Shown here: positions 41,239 to 49,775 of the stretch, piece after piece
Numbering within the stretch: the stretch's first letter is position 1
Layout of the letters: each line of letters opens with the position of its first letter
Assembly: GCA_964370855.1 (NCBI GenBank)
Contig: CAYJMF010000025.1
Span: 1 to 49,775 of the forward strand
DNA length: 49,775 bases
Source: JAKLKS01 sp964370855
GTDB taxonomy: Bacteria; Planctomycetota; JAJSAM01; JAKLKS01
Direction of reading: 5' to 3'
Notes under the pieces: generated by a model
What the model was told of the DNA's origin: nothing
Databases searched by the model: none
What the model saw: only the letters and a program-made list of their open reading frames with translations
Made by a program: the position numbers and the translations under genes

Positions 41239-42828
41239 TCAGGCCCCGGGGCCCGGGGCGGCGTCGGCGGCTGCGTCGGGGCCGGCGTCGGCGTCCGCGG
41301 CGGCCTCTGCGGGCGGCCCCTCGAGGGGGCGGACCAGGGGGAAGAAGACCACGTCGCGGAGGTTCTCCACGCCCGTGAAGAGCGCCATCACCCGGTCGAT
41401 GCCCATGCCGAAGCCGGACATGGGCGGCATCCCGTGCTCCATGGCGAAGAGGTAGTCCTCGTCCATCTCCATGGCCTCCTCGTCGCCGCCTGCCTTCACG
41501 CGGGCCTGGGCGGCGAGCCGCTCCCGCTGGTCCACGGGGTCCACGAGCTCCGAGTAGGCGTTCACGATCTCCCAGCCCGCCACCACCAGCTGGTAGCGGT
41601 CCGCGGAGAGGGGATCGGCGTCGTTGCGCCTGGCGAGGGGGGACAGCTCGATGGGGTGGCCCGTGAGGAAGACCGGCCCGTCGAGGTGGGGGCGGCAGGC
41701 CTTCTTGTAGAGGGCGTCCACGAGGCTCCCCCACCCGAGCTTCCCGTCGTCCTCCACGTCGATGCGCTTCGCGCGGATGGCCGCTCGCAGGTCCGCCGCC
41801 TCCGGGTGCTCCCGCACGCGCAGCCCCGTGCGCTCCTCGACGAGGTCCGTCAACCGCACCCGGGGCCACTCCCCGGCGAGGTCCACGGTCCGGCCGCGCA
41901 CCGAGAGCGGCCCCGCCCCGAAGAGCCTCCCGAGCACCTCCCTGAGGAGGGACTCGGTGTAGCGCATGTTGTCCTCGAAGTTCCACCAGGCCGCGTACCA
42001 CTCCAGCATCGTGAAGTCCTGGAGGTGGGAGGGGTCCATGCCTTCGTTGCGGAAGCAGCGGGCGAACTCGTAGACCCGCTCGTAGCCGCCCACCACGAGC
42101 CGCTTGAGGTAGGTCTCCGGCGCGATGCGCAGGAAGACGTCGAGGTCCAGCGCGTTGTGGTGCGTCGAGAAGGGCCGGGCCAGGGCGCCCGAGGGCTTCG
42201 TCATGAGGATGGGGGTCTCCACCTCCTCGAACCCGTTCTCCTCGAGGTGGCGCCGGGTCTCTCTCACGAAGGCGGAGCGCAGGCGGAACCGCTCCATCGT
42301 CCCGGGCTTCCCCGGCTCCCCCCGGTTGCCGAGGAGATCGAGGTAGCGGTACCGGTAGCAGGTCTCCCGGTCCGAGAGCCCGTGCCACTTCTCCGGCAGG
42401 GGGCGGAGGGCCTTGCCGAGGAAGACCACCTCGTCGGCCTGGACCGTGACCTCGCCGGTGCGGGTGCGGAAGAGGGGGCCGCGGACGCCCACGTGGTCGC
42501 CGAGGTCGAGGTTGGCGAGGAGGAGCCCGAAGGCGGCCTCGCCGAGGCGGTCCTTCCGGAGCGCCACCTGGATGCGGCCGCGGGAGTCCTGGACCTGCCC
42601 GAAGACGAGCTTGCCCATGGGGCGCCAGAGCATCAGCCGGCCCGCCACGGCCACGGTCTCCGCCGTGGAGGCGCCGGGCTCCGGCAGGGAGGGTTCCAGC
42701 CCCTCGAAGAGGGCGCGGGCCTCGATGGAGGAGTGGCTCTTCCCGAAGCGCTCGGGCCAGACGGCGGCGCCGGCGGCGCGGAGCGCCTCCATCTTCCTTC
42801 GGCGGACTTCGGCCAGGTCGTCGCTCAC
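41239..42828 (-). CDS. lysS: Lysyl-tRNA synthetase, class II
   Basis: 529 residues. The N-terminal OB-fold anticodon-binding domain (VAVAGRLMLWRPMGKLVFGQ) is followed by the class II catalytic core: motif 1 region RYRYLDLLGN, motif 2 CFRNEGMDPSHLQDFTMLEW, and motif 3 GFGMGIDRVMALFTG. It charges tRNA-Lys. The GTG at 42828 gives the natural start SDDLAEVRRRKMEALRAAG. The last about 25 residues are an Ala/Asp-rich tail without homology. lpxB starts 3 nt after it, so the two are co-transcribed. Confidence 0.97.
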   Translation of the reverse strand: MSDDLAEVRRRKMEALRAAGAAVWPERFGKSHSSIEARALFEGLEPSLPEPGASTAETVAVAGRLMLWRPMGKLVFGQVQDSRGRIQVALRKDRLGEAAFGLLLANLDLGDHVGVRGPLFRTRTGEVTVQADEVVFLGKALRPLPEKWHGLSDRETCYRYRYLDLLGNRGEPGKPGTMERFRLRSAFVRETRRHLEENGFEEVETPILMTKPSGALARPFSTHHNALDLDVFLRIAPETYLKRLVVGGYERVYEFARCFRNEGMDPSHLQDFTMLEWYAAWWNFEDNMRYTESLLREVLGRLFGAGPLSVRGRTVDLAGEWPRVRLTDLVEERTGLRVREHPEAADLRAAIRAKRIDVEDDGKLGWGSLVDALYKKACRPHLDGPVFLTGHPIELSPLARRNDADPLSADRYQLVVAGWEIVNAYSELVDPVDQRERLAAQARVKAGGDEEAMEMDEDYLFAMEHGMPPMSGFGMGIDRVMALFTGVENLRDVVFFPLVRPLEGPPAEAAADADAGPDAAADAAPGPGA

Positions 42829-42943
42829 GGGGGGGTTCCCTTCTCGCCGGGGCGGCCCGGCGCGACCGGTTAGGATACGGAACCGGCGCGCCGCCGCCCA
42901 CCTTCGCGGGGCGTCGACCCGCGCGGGAGGAGAACCGCCCCCC

Positions 42944-44374
42944 TTGATCCCCGAGGAAGCCTTCCGTTTCGGCGAGGCCGCCATCCGGCGCGGCTGGTGC
43001 TCCCTCACGGACATCGTGGAGGGGCTCTCCCACGTCCGAATCGCCCTCTCGAGGGGCGAGATCCCCCCCTCCCTGGAGGACCTCCTCGTCGCCCGGGGCG
43101 TCCTCACCGAGGAGAGGGCGGCCTCCCTCAAGACGGAGCTGCGCCTCGAGAGCACGGGGGAGCTGGTGGCGGGCTACCGCATCCTCGGCCCCATCGGGTC
43201 CGGCGGCGTCGGGACCGTCTACAAGGCGCAGCACGTCCACATGGACCGGCCCGTGGCCCTCAAGCTCCTCCCCGTGGACGAGACCGAGCGGGAGGGGGAC
43301 GGGGAGCGCTTCCTGCGGGAGGCCCGGGCCGTGGCGCGCCTGCAGCACCCCCACATCGTCCGCGGCTTCGACGCGGGCGAGCACGGGGGGGTGCGCTACC
43401 TCGCCATGGAGCTCCTCGACGGGGAGACGGCGCTCCAGGTCCTCCGGCGCATCGGGCCCTTCCCCGAGCGGCGGGCGCTGATCCTCGTGCGCGCCGTCGC
43501 CGCCGCCCTCGACCACGCGTGGTCCCACGGGGTCATCCACCGGGACGTGAAGCCCTCCAACATCTTCATGACCACCGACGGCCGGACCGTGCTCTTCGAC
43601 TTCGGCCTCGCCAAGAAGGTGGTGGACGACCCCTTCTCCTCCGTGGGGGTCGTCGCCATGGTCACCCCCCACTACGCCTCCCCGGAGCAGATCCGCCGCC
43701 TCCCCGACATCGACATCCGGACCGACCTCTACTCCCTGGGCTGCGCCTGGTACCACCTGCTCACGGGGCGCCCGCCCTACACCGGCTCCTCCTCCGCGGA
43801 CATCGCCGCCAAGCACCTGAAGGACCCCTTCCCGCCGCTGGAGGCGAACCCGGCCCCGGACGGGACGAGGGAGAAGACCGACTCCCTCCGCGCGGCGGAG
43901 GTCATCATCCGCCGCCTCTGCGCCAAGAACCGGGACGCCCGGTATCCCGACCCGCGAAGCCTCCTCCCCGACCTCGACGAACTGGCCCAGGCCTTCGAAA
44001 GGGACGGCGGCGGCGCCACGGGCCGCTTCGCCCGCGCCCTCATGGAGAAGCTCGTCCGCCGATCCCCTGAGCCGCAGGCTCAGGGGCAGGGCCAGGCCCA
44101 GGGGGGCGTGGCGGACCTCCTCGCGCGCATCGAGGAGCTGCAGGAGGAGAACGCCCGCCTGTTCTGCGAGCGGGACCTCCTGCGCCACGAGGCGGGCAAG
44201 GACGAGAAGTCCATCGAGCACCTGGAGGCGGAGAACGCCCGCCTCGCCTGCTCCCGGGACCTGCTCCTGGTGGAGGTGCAGGCCCTGCGGGCGGCCATGG
44301 ACGGGCTCCGGCTGCGCCGGGACGCGCAGCGGCGGGCCCGCGCGGCCCGCGGTTCCGGGGACGGCCCGGAATAA
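42944..44374 (+). CDS. Soluble serine/threonine protein kinase with coiled-coil tail
   Basis: 476 residues. A helical N-terminal region (1-70) precedes a Hanks-type kinase domain: glycine loop GPIGSGGVGTVYKA, VALKLL lysine, HRDVKPSNI at His199, DFGLAKK, and HYASPEQIRRL. All catalytic residues are present. There is no transmembrane helix or PASTA/sensor domain, unusual for bacterial kinases. The C-terminal 90 residues form a predicted coiled coil with two related units (EELQEENARLFCERDLL and EHLEAENARLACSRDLL). TTG start with GGGAGGAG upstream, or an upstream extension without homology. Kinases of this design are frequent in Planctomycetota. Substrate unknown. Confidence 0.92.
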   Translation: MIPEEAFRFGEAAIRRGWCSLTDIVEGLSHVRIALSRGEIPPSLEDLLVARGVLTEERAASLKTELRLESTGELVAGYRILGPIGSGGVGTVYKAQHVHMDRPVALKLLPVDETEREGDGERFLREARAVARLQHPHIVRGFDAGEHGGVRYLAMELLDGETALQVLRRIGPFPERRALILVRAVAAALDHAWSHGVIHRDVKPSNIFMTTDGRTVLFDFGLAKKVVDDPFSSVGVVAMVTPHYASPEQIRRLPDIDIRTDLYSLGCAWYHLLTGRPPYTGSSSADIAAKHLKDPFPPLEANPAPDGTREKTDSLRAAEVIIRRLCAKNRDARYPDPRSLLPDLDELAQAFERDGGGATGRFARALMEKLVRRSPEPQAQGQGQAQGGVADLLARIEELQEENARLFCERDLLRHEAGKDEKSIEHLEAENARLACSRDLLLVEVQALRAAMDGLRLRRDAQRRARAARGSGDGPE

Positions 44375-44436
44375 CGTCCGGCCCCCGGATCTCCCCCGTA
44401 GAAGAGGAACGACGCCCTTCACCGAGGAGGAAGAAC

Positions 44437-45600
44437 GTGCCACAGCCGAAGAAGCCCTCGAGCCGCTGGCTCCGCGGAGAGAGGATCCTGCCGAAGCCGC
44501 TGCGCGCGGGGACGAGGGTCGTGGACCTCGTCGAGAACGCGTTCTGCGCCTACAACGGCGCCCGCCTGCGGGAGGCCTGCCGGCTCTTCGCCCACCGCAT
44601 GCTGGAGGAGGACGTCACCGTCGGCATGTCCGTGACCGGGGCCCTCACGCCCGCGGGCCTCGGCATGTCCTGCCTCATCCCCCTGGTGGAGTCGGGCTTC
44701 GTGGACTGGGTCGTCTCCACGGGCGCCAACCTCTACCACGACGCCCACCACGGCATCGGGCTGCCCCTGCACGCGGGGTCCGCCGCCGTGGATGACCGGC
44801 TGCTGCGCCGGGACGGCATCATCCGCATCTACGACATCTTCTTCCACTACGACGTGCTCCTCTCCACGGACGCCTTCTTCCGGGAGATGATCAAGGGGCC
44901 GGAGTTCCAGCGGCCCATGTCCACGGCGGAGTTCCACCACCTCGCGGGCCGCTACGTCGCCGCGAGGGAGCGCGTGCTCGGCATCGGGAAGCGCTCCTTC
45001 CTCGCCGCGGCCCACCGGCTCGACGTGCCCGTCTACACGTCGAGCCCCGGCGACTCCTCCATCGGGATGAACGTCGCCGCCATGGCCCTCGAGGGCCACG
45101 GGCTCCGCTTCGACGTCAACGCCGACGTCAACGAGACCGCCTCCATCGTGCTCGACGCCAAGAGGGGCGGCGGGAAGAGCGCCGTCGTCATCGTGGGCGG
45201 CGGGTCGCCGAAGAACTTCATCCTCCAGACGGAGCCGCAGATCCAGGAGGTGCTGGGCATCGACGAGAAGGGCCACGACTTCTTCCTGCAGATGACCGAC
45301 GCCCGGCCCGACACCGGCGGGCTCTCCGGGGCGACGCCCTCGGAGGCGGTCTCCTGGGGGAAGATCGACCCGGACATGCTGCCCGACACCGTGGTCGTCT
45401 ACCTGGACGCGACGGTGGCCCTGCCCATCCTCACGGCCTACGCCCTCTCGGCCCGGAAGAAGCGGCCGCCCCGGCGCCTCTTCCGTCGTCGCGGCGCCAT
45501 GCTGTCGGCTCTCGAGGCGGAGGCGGCCCGGGCGCGCGCGCGGCGGGACCGGACGGGGGTGAAGGCGGCGAAGAGCGCGAAGTCCCGCCACCACCACTAG
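44437..45600 (+). CDS. Deoxyhypusine-synthase-like protein
   Basis: 387 residues. Recognised by the family patterns LVENAFCAYNGARL, MSVTGALTPAGLGMSCLIPL, DWVVSTGANLYHDAHHGIGL, VYTSSPGDSSIGMNVAAM, and GGGSPKNFILQ, where Lys259 aligns with the lysine that carries the aminobutyl intermediate in deoxyhypusine synthase. NAD-dependent use of spermidine is expected. Bacteria lack eIF5A, so the true acceptor may be a polyamine (homospermidine-like) or an unknown protein. The GTG follows GAGGAGG. The C-terminus is basic and ends in three histidines. The stop codon overlaps the convergent pyruvate kinase stop as CTAG. Confidence 0.9.
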   Translation: MPQPKKPSSRWLRGERILPKPLRAGTRVVDLVENAFCAYNGARLREACRLFAHRMLEEDVTVGMSVTGALTPAGLGMSCLIPLVESGFVDWVVSTGANLYHDAHHGIGLPLHAGSAAVDDRLLRRDGIIRIYDIFFHYDVLLSTDAFFREMIKGPEFQRPMSTAEFHHLAGRYVAARERVLGIGKRSFLAAAHRLDVPVYTSSPGDSSIGMNVAAMALEGHGLRFDVNADVNETASIVLDAKRGGGKSAVVIVGGGSPKNFILQTEPQIQEVLGIDEKGHDFFLQMTDARPDTGGLSGATPSEAVSWGKIDPDMLPDTVVVYLDATVALPILTAYALSARKKRPPRRLFRRRGAMLSALEAEAARARARRDRTGVKAAKSAKSRHHH

Positions 45601-47339
45601 GGGCTCGGCACCTCCTCCACGCTGAGGAGGTTCGTCCCCGCGCCTTCCCCGAGGGGGCGCCCGCAGAGGACGACGACGACGTCACCGGGGGCCAGGAGCC
45701 CCCGCCCGCGGAGCAGGGCGAAGGCGGCGTCGAAGGCGCGGTCCACGGGGGTCCCGGCGGGTTGTGCCGGCATCTCCACGGGGATCACCCCGTAGGAGAG
45801 GGAGAGCCGCCGCGCCGTGACGGCGTGGTAGACCCCGGCCACCACGGGCACCCGGGGGCGGAAGCGGGCCACCATCCGGGCCGTGCCCCCCGACAGCGTG
45901 AGGGCCAGCACCGCCTTCGCTCCCACCGTGGGCACGGAGAGGGCGGCCAGGTAGCAGGCGTGGTCCGTCACCGCCGCCGAGGGACCGTGCCACGCGCGCT
46001 CCGTCCGGACGGCGTCGTAGAAGGCCGCCAGGGCCCGGTCCCGGTCCGCCAGGGGGGGATCCTCGAAGGCCTCGGCGGCCTCCACGATCCCCCGCAGCAC
46101 CTCCACCGCCCTCACCGGGTAGATCCCCGTCGAGGTCTCCCCGGAGAGCATGACGGCGTCGGCGTGGTCGAGGACGGCGTTGAAGACGTCGCTCGCCTCG
46201 GGGCGGCGGGGCTCGTAGAACCGCTCCATGGAATCGAGCATCTGCGTGGCGACGATGGCCGGCTTGCCCGCCCGGGAGGCGGCCCGGAGGATCTCCTTCT
46301 GGAGCCGGGGCACGTCCTTCGCCTCGCACTGGAGCCCGAGGTCGCCGCGGGCCACCATCACCCCGTCGGCCTCGCGCACGATGGCCGCCGCCGCGGCGGC
46401 CGCCTCCCGGGTCTCGATCTTGGCGACGACGGGGAGCCTGAGGACCGTCCCGCGGGAGGCGTCGGAGGTGACCGCCGCCAGGAGGCTCCGGTAGGCGTCG
46501 AGGAGCGCCGGGTCCCCCTTCAGCCGCCGGGCGGCGTCCTCCGCGAGGGCCGCGTCCGCGGGCGGGTTCCCCTCCCCCGCCGCGGCCAGGAGGCCGCGCA
46601 CGAAGTCCCGGAGCGTGCGCACGTCCTCCGGCCCCCGCACGAAGGAGAGGGCCGCGAAGTGGACGCGGCCCGCGAGGAACCGCGGCACGAGCCAGCGGGC
46701 GAGATCGTGGCGGTCCTTCTCCGTGAGCACCGACGGGACGGTGATGGCCACGCCCCGGAAGGTGATCCCCTTGCGGTCGTAGATCACGCCCCCGACGACG
46801 ACCTCGGCGTCCATGAAGCCGTCCCCGTCCACGGCCGTCGCGCGGAGCAGCGTCTCCCCGTCCCCCACGTGCACGAGGAGCCCCTGCTCCCCCGCGGCGG
46901 CGAGCCCGCGGCGGACGTCCGCGGCGAGGGAGGGGTCCCCGTCCACGTGGGGAAGGGGGAGGTCCCGCCCGAGGCCGACGCGGATGCGATCCCCCGTGGA
47001 GAGGTTCCATCCCCCGCGCCGGAGGGAGGGCTCGAGGGCGAGCCGGATCTTCACGCCCTGCAGGTCCACGAGGACCGCCGGCCGCCGGGAGGCGCCGGTC
47101 CCCGCCGCCCCGTCGCCTGCGGCCTCGAGGACCTCCAGCCAACGATCCTCGCGGGAGTAGCCGGCCCCGCCCGCCGCCCCTTCGTCGAAGGAGCGGTTGT
47201 GGGAGAGGTTGAGGCGCGCCACGGACATTCCCGCCTCGAAGAGCCGCTCCACGAAGTCCGGGGCGTTCTGGGGGATGGAGGGATCCGAGGGGTCGCGGGA
47301 GCCGAGGGTGCAGACGATGCGGGTCCGGGGAAGGGGCAT
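45597..47339 (-). CDS. Divergent pyruvate kinase
   Basis: 580 residues, longer than the usual 470-500. Recognisable motifs: TRIVCTLGSRDPSD, MSVARLNLSHN, AKIETREAA (metal/phosphoryl-transfer lysine), VARGDLGLQCE, IVATQMLDSMERFYEPRRPEASDVFNAVLD split as IVATQMLDSM / RRPEASDVFNAVLD, and AVMLSGETSTGIYP. The normally invariant DTKGPEIR is replaced by DLQGVKIRL, and there is an insertion of about 70 residues between the beta-barrel strands (around 245-310) with a KGDPALLDAYRSL segment. It makes ATP and pyruvate from phosphoenolpyruvate if active. A noncanonical isoenzyme cannot be excluded. It is divergent from the 47472 gene. Confidence 0.88.
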   Translation of the reverse strand: MPLPRTRIVCTLGSRDPSDPSIPQNAPDFVERLFEAGMSVARLNLSHNRSFDEGAAGGAGYSREDRWLEVLEAAGDGAAGTGASRRPAVLVDLQGVKIRLALEPSLRRGGWNLSTGDRIRVGLGRDLPLPHVDGDPSLAADVRRGLAAAGEQGLLVHVGDGETLLRATAVDGDGFMDAEVVVGGVIYDRKGITFRGVAITVPSVLTEKDRHDLARWLVPRFLAGRVHFAALSFVRGPEDVRTLRDFVRGLLAAAGEGNPPADAALAEDAARRLKGDPALLDAYRSLLAAVTSDASRGTVLRLPVVAKIETREAAAAAAAIVREADGVMVARGDLGLQCEAKDVPRLQKEILRAASRAGKPAIVATQMLDSMERFYEPRRPEASDVFNAVLDHADAVMLSGETSTGIYPVRAVEVLRGIVEAAEAFEDPPLADRDRALAAFYDAVRTERAWHGPSAAVTDHACYLAALSVPTVGAKAVLALTLSGGTARMVARFRPRVPVVAGVYHAVTARRLSLSYGVIPVEMPAQPAGTPVDRAFDAAFALLRGRGLLAPGDVVVVLCGRPLGEGAGTNLLSVEEVPSP

Positions 47340-47471
47340 CGCGGGATCCTAACCGGCGGAGGGTGCCCGGGGTCCGCGCGGATTCGCCCGCCGATTCCCG
47401 CGTGAAGGCTTCCCGCCGCCGCGACACCGGGCTACACTGCGCCCCATGAATCCGGCCCCCAGGAGCCACCG

Positions 47472-48224
47472 TTGAAGATCCGCGTGCTCGGGACCAGCGG
47501 CGGCTGCTCCGCGGGGTGCCCCCCCAGCTCCTACCTCGTGGACGACCGCCTCGCCGTGGACGCGGGCGCCCTGGCCACGGGCCTCGGACTCGAGGCCCAG
47601 TTCGCCGTGGACGACGTGCTCCTGACGCACAGCCACCTCGACCACGTCCGGGACCTCCCGCTGATGCTCATCAACGGGGATCGCGAGAGGAAGCCCCTCC
47701 GCGTGCACGGGCTTCCCGTCACCCTGGAGGCGATCCGGACCCACCTCTTCAACAAGGAGGTCTGGTTCGACGCCTTCACCATCCCCGTGCCCATGATCGA
47801 GAACCTGCCCCTCGGGTTCGGCGAGACCCGGACCATCGCCGGCTACCGCGTCACGGGCATCCCGATGCGCCACACCATCGACACCGCGGGCTGGCTCGTC
47901 GAGGACGCCCGGGGGTCCGTCTTCATCGCGGGCGACACCGACGACACCGACTGCCTCGCCCCCGTGGTGGCCGCCGCCGGGGACCGGCTGCGCGCGGTCC
48001 TCCTCGAGGCCTCCTTCCCCGACGGGCAGGAGGAGTTCGCGAAGTTCACCGGCCACCTCACCCCCTCCGGCCTCGGCCGGGCCGCCCGCGCCCTCCCGCG
48101 CGGCGTCCCCCTCTACGTGACCCACATGAAGCCCGGGTACGAGGGGATCATCTCCGCGGAGCTGCGCGCCCTGGGCAATCCCTCCATCCGCCCCGCCCTC
48201 CCGGGCGAGGTGATCGAGGTCTGA
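47472..48224 (+). CDS. MBL-fold phosphodiesterase-like protein (class II cAMP-PDE type)
   Basis: 250 residues. MKIRVLGTSGGCSAG opens the fold. The metal motif is THSHLDHVRD (His53, His55, Asp57, His58), with further ligands in RHTIDTAGW, FIAGDTDDTD and TGHLTP/VTHMKP. The HSHLDH spelling and the PLMLINGDR segment after it are typical of class II cyclic-nucleotide phosphodiesterases (PDE1/CpdP). This makes cAMP or a related ester the likely substrate; a general metallohydrolase is the alternative. TTG start with AGGAG 6 nt upstream. The next gene begins 7 nt after its stop, so the pair is probably co-transcribed. Confidence 0.85.
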   Translation: MKIRVLGTSGGCSAGCPPSSYLVDDRLAVDAGALATGLGLEAQFAVDDVLLTHSHLDHVRDLPLMLINGDRERKPLRVHGLPVTLEAIRTHLFNKEVWFDAFTIPVPMIENLPLGFGETRTIAGYRVTGIPMRHTIDTAGWLVEDARGSVFIAGDTDDTDCLAPVVAAAGDRLRAVLLEASFPDGQEEFAKFTGHLTPSGLGRAARALPRGVPLYVTHMKPGYEGIISAELRALGNPSIRPALPGEVIEV

Positions 48225-48231
48225 CCCTGCC

Positions 48232-49647
48232 ATGAGCGGAGCCGGCCCCTTCTCCCGGGTCACCCCGGAGATCGTCGAGGAGCTCCGGGCCGCCTGCGGC
48301 GCGGAGTGGGTCCTTTCCTCCGCCGGGGACCGGGAGCCCTACGGCAGCGACGAGACGGAGGACCTCTGGTTCGACCCCGAGGTCGTCGTCCGCCCGCGGA
48401 CCACGGAGCAGGTGGCCGCGGTCATGCGCATCGCCCACGCCCGGCGGATCCCCGTGACGCCGAGGGCCGGGGGGACGGGCCTCTCGGGGGGGGCGCTCCC
48501 CGTGCGCGGCGGCATCCTGCTCTCCGTGGACCGGATGAACTCCATCCTCGAGATCGACGCCGCGAACCTCGTCGCCGTCGTGGAGCCCGGCGTCATCACG
48601 CAGCACCTCCAGGAGGCCGTGGAGAAGGTCGGCCTCTACTACCCGCCGGACCCCGCCTCCCGCGGCTCCTGCACCCTGGGCGGGAACGTGGCGGAGAACG
48701 CCGGCGGCCCCCACGCGGCCAAGTACGGCGTGACCCGGGACTGGATCCTCGGCCTCGAGGCGGTCCTCCCCGACGGCTCCGTCATCCGGCCCGGCGGCAA
48801 GCTGCTGAAGAACTGCACCGGATACTCCCTCGTCCAGGTCCTCGTCGGGAGCGAGGGGACCCTGGCGGTGGTGACGGGGATCTGGCTCAAGCTCATCCCC
48901 CTCCCCCGGATCCGGCGCTGCCTCCTGGCCCCCTTCCCCGACCTCGCGAGCGCCGCGGCGGGGGTCTCCCGCGTCTACGGGGCGGGTCTCTACCCGGCGG
49001 CCCTGGAGTTCATGGAGCGGGACGCCATCCGCCTCGCCGCGGACCACCTGAAGACGCCGGTCCCCGGGTCCGACGCCGACGCCCTGCTCCTCCTCGAGAT
49101 CGACGGGAACCACGAGGGTGCCGTGGAGGCCGACGTCCTCAAGGCCGGCGAGGTGCTGCTGGAGGCGGGGGCCCTCGACTGCCTCATGCCCGCGAGCCCC
49201 GCGAAGCAGGCGGAACTCTGGAAGGTGCGCCGCGCCATCGGCGAGGCCGTGAAGAAGACCTCCGTCTACAAGGAGGAGGACACCGTGGTTCCGCGGGCGG
49301 CGCTCCCGGCCCTCGTGGACGGCGTGAAGGCGATCTGCGCGAAGGCCGGCGTCCGGGTCGTCTGCTACGGCCACGCCGGCGACGGCAACATCCACTGCAA
49401 CGTGCTCCGCATGGACCTCGACGAGAAGTCCTGGAACGAGAGGCTGCCGGGGGTCGTCGAGGAGATCTTCCGGCTCACGGTCTCCCTCGGCGGGAAGATC
49501 TCCGGCGAGCACGGCATCGGGTGGAGCCAGCGGCGCTACCTCCCCCTCGCGCTGCCTCCGGCGGAGATTGCGATCCTGCGGGGCCTCAAGCGGGCCTTTG
49601 ATCCGACGGGGATCCTCAACCCGGACAAGGTGCTGCCGGAGGAGTAG
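48232..49647 (+). CDS. FAD-linked oxidase, GlcD / D-lactate dehydrogenase type
   Basis: 471 residues. The FAD-binding domain is marked by VTPRAGGTGLSGGALPVRGG, VVEPGVITQHLQEAVEK, PPDPASRGSCTLGGNVAENA and VLVGSEGTLAVVTGIWLKL. The C-terminal FAD-oxidase domain is marked by VVCYGHAGDGNIHCNVL and SGEHGIGWSQRRYLPLAL. Family members oxidise glycolate or D-lactate at the membrane with an Fe-S partner (GlcF-like); that partner would have to lie beyond the right edge. ATG 48232 follows the preceding stop by 7 nt. Substrate cannot be decided from sequence. Confidence 0.93.
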   Translation: MSGAGPFSRVTPEIVEELRAACGAEWVLSSAGDREPYGSDETEDLWFDPEVVVRPRTTEQVAAVMRIAHARRIPVTPRAGGTGLSGGALPVRGGILLSVDRMNSILEIDAANLVAVVEPGVITQHLQEAVEKVGLYYPPDPASRGSCTLGGNVAENAGGPHAAKYGVTRDWILGLEAVLPDGSVIRPGGKLLKNCTGYSLVQVLVGSEGTLAVVTGIWLKLIPLPRIRRCLLAPFPDLASAAAGVSRVYGAGLYPAALEFMERDAIRLAADHLKTPVPGSDADALLLLEIDGNHEGAVEADVLKAGEVLLEAGALDCLMPASPAKQAELWKVRRAIGEAVKKTSVYKEEDTVVPRAALPALVDGVKAICAKAGVRVVCYGHAGDGNIHCNVLRMDLDEKSWNERLPGVVEEIFRLTVSLGGKISGEHGIGWSQRRYLPLALPPAEIAILRGLKRAFDPTGILNPDKVLPEE

Positions 49648-49717
49648 GGGGGGAGGAGGGGAGGGGTTCTGGATCCCACCGGCGATCTCCTTCCGTCGGC
49701 ATCCCCGCCCGGCCGGT

Positions 49718-49775
<58 letters not shown>

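Noticed and set aside
41235..42828. Search for other lipid A or tRNA genes around lpxB-lysS
   Set aside because: No further lpx gene or tRNA cloverleaf was seen in the flanks.
39983..44443. 1,486-codon open frame through lpxB, lysS and the kinase region
   Set aside because: It crosses genes of both orientations and translates to Arg/Pro/Gly-rich low-complexity sequence; the real genes in other frames have full motif sets.

Overview
The window is about 50 kb of very GC-rich DNA (roughly 70-75% by eye) from a Gram-negative-type bacterium. lpxB implies lipid A and an outer membrane. The two ECF sigma/membrane-partner pairs, a soluble Ser/Thr kinase, HEAT and TPR proteins, a deoxyhypusine-synthase-like gene and many GTG/TTG starts fit Planctomycetota or a related poorly cultured lineage. 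No rRNA or tRNA gene is present to test this, so the assignment is tentative. The left end cuts a TPR gene and the right end runs into poly-G, so the window looks like a whole contig.

Layout. 1-3.9 kb: truncated TPR protein, small secreted protein, DUF4105 membrane protein, and deoC followed by a C39-like peptidase. 3.9-7 kb: ECF sigma factor translationally coupled to a membrane VWA (YfbK-like) protein. 7.1-11.8 kb (minus): a tightly overlapping run of HPS-RraA fusion, thiS, thiG, CPBP protease, gamma-carbonic-anhydrase-like protein and M50 protease. 11.9-15.1 kb: two tandem beta-propeller-like paralogues with almost identical 5' ends, and an unknown membrane-anchored protein. 15.1-18.7 kb (minus): sigma-54 activator, AAA ATPase and a Toprim-fold DUF4276 protein; the last two form a candidate defence module. 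18.8-23.6 kb: membrane protein, radical SAM enzyme, and an ABC exporter operon. 23.9-28.5 kb: nusA-infB-ylxP-rbfA, the conserved transcription/translation cluster. 28.6-32.9 kb: HEAT-like protein, small secreted protein and a UvrA-family ATPase. 33-39.9 kb: ECF sigma factor with a giant zinc-finger/FecR-like/HEAT partner whose C-terminal half lies in a lower-GC island, then secreted and HEAT-like proteins. 39.9-49.6 kb: lpxB, lysS, Ser/Thr kinase, deoxyhypusine-synthase-like enzyme, divergent pyruvate kinase, MBL-fold phosphodiesterase-like enzyme and a GlcD-type FAD oxidase.

The most unusual structures are: (i) long palindromes at gene 3' ends, two of them with a nested inner hairpin, which contain the stop codons of three unrelated genes; (ii) the AAA/Toprim pair; (iii) the two sigma factors, each overlapping a large membrane partner with a VWA or HEAT output module; (iv) an abrupt composition change inside one reading frame at about 35.55 kb, together with dispersed in-frame mini-repeats; (v) a 290-bp nearly identical block shared by otherwise diverged tandem paralogues. 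No CRISPR array, IS element, tRNA or rRNA was seen, and no gene-free stretch exceeds 300 bases.
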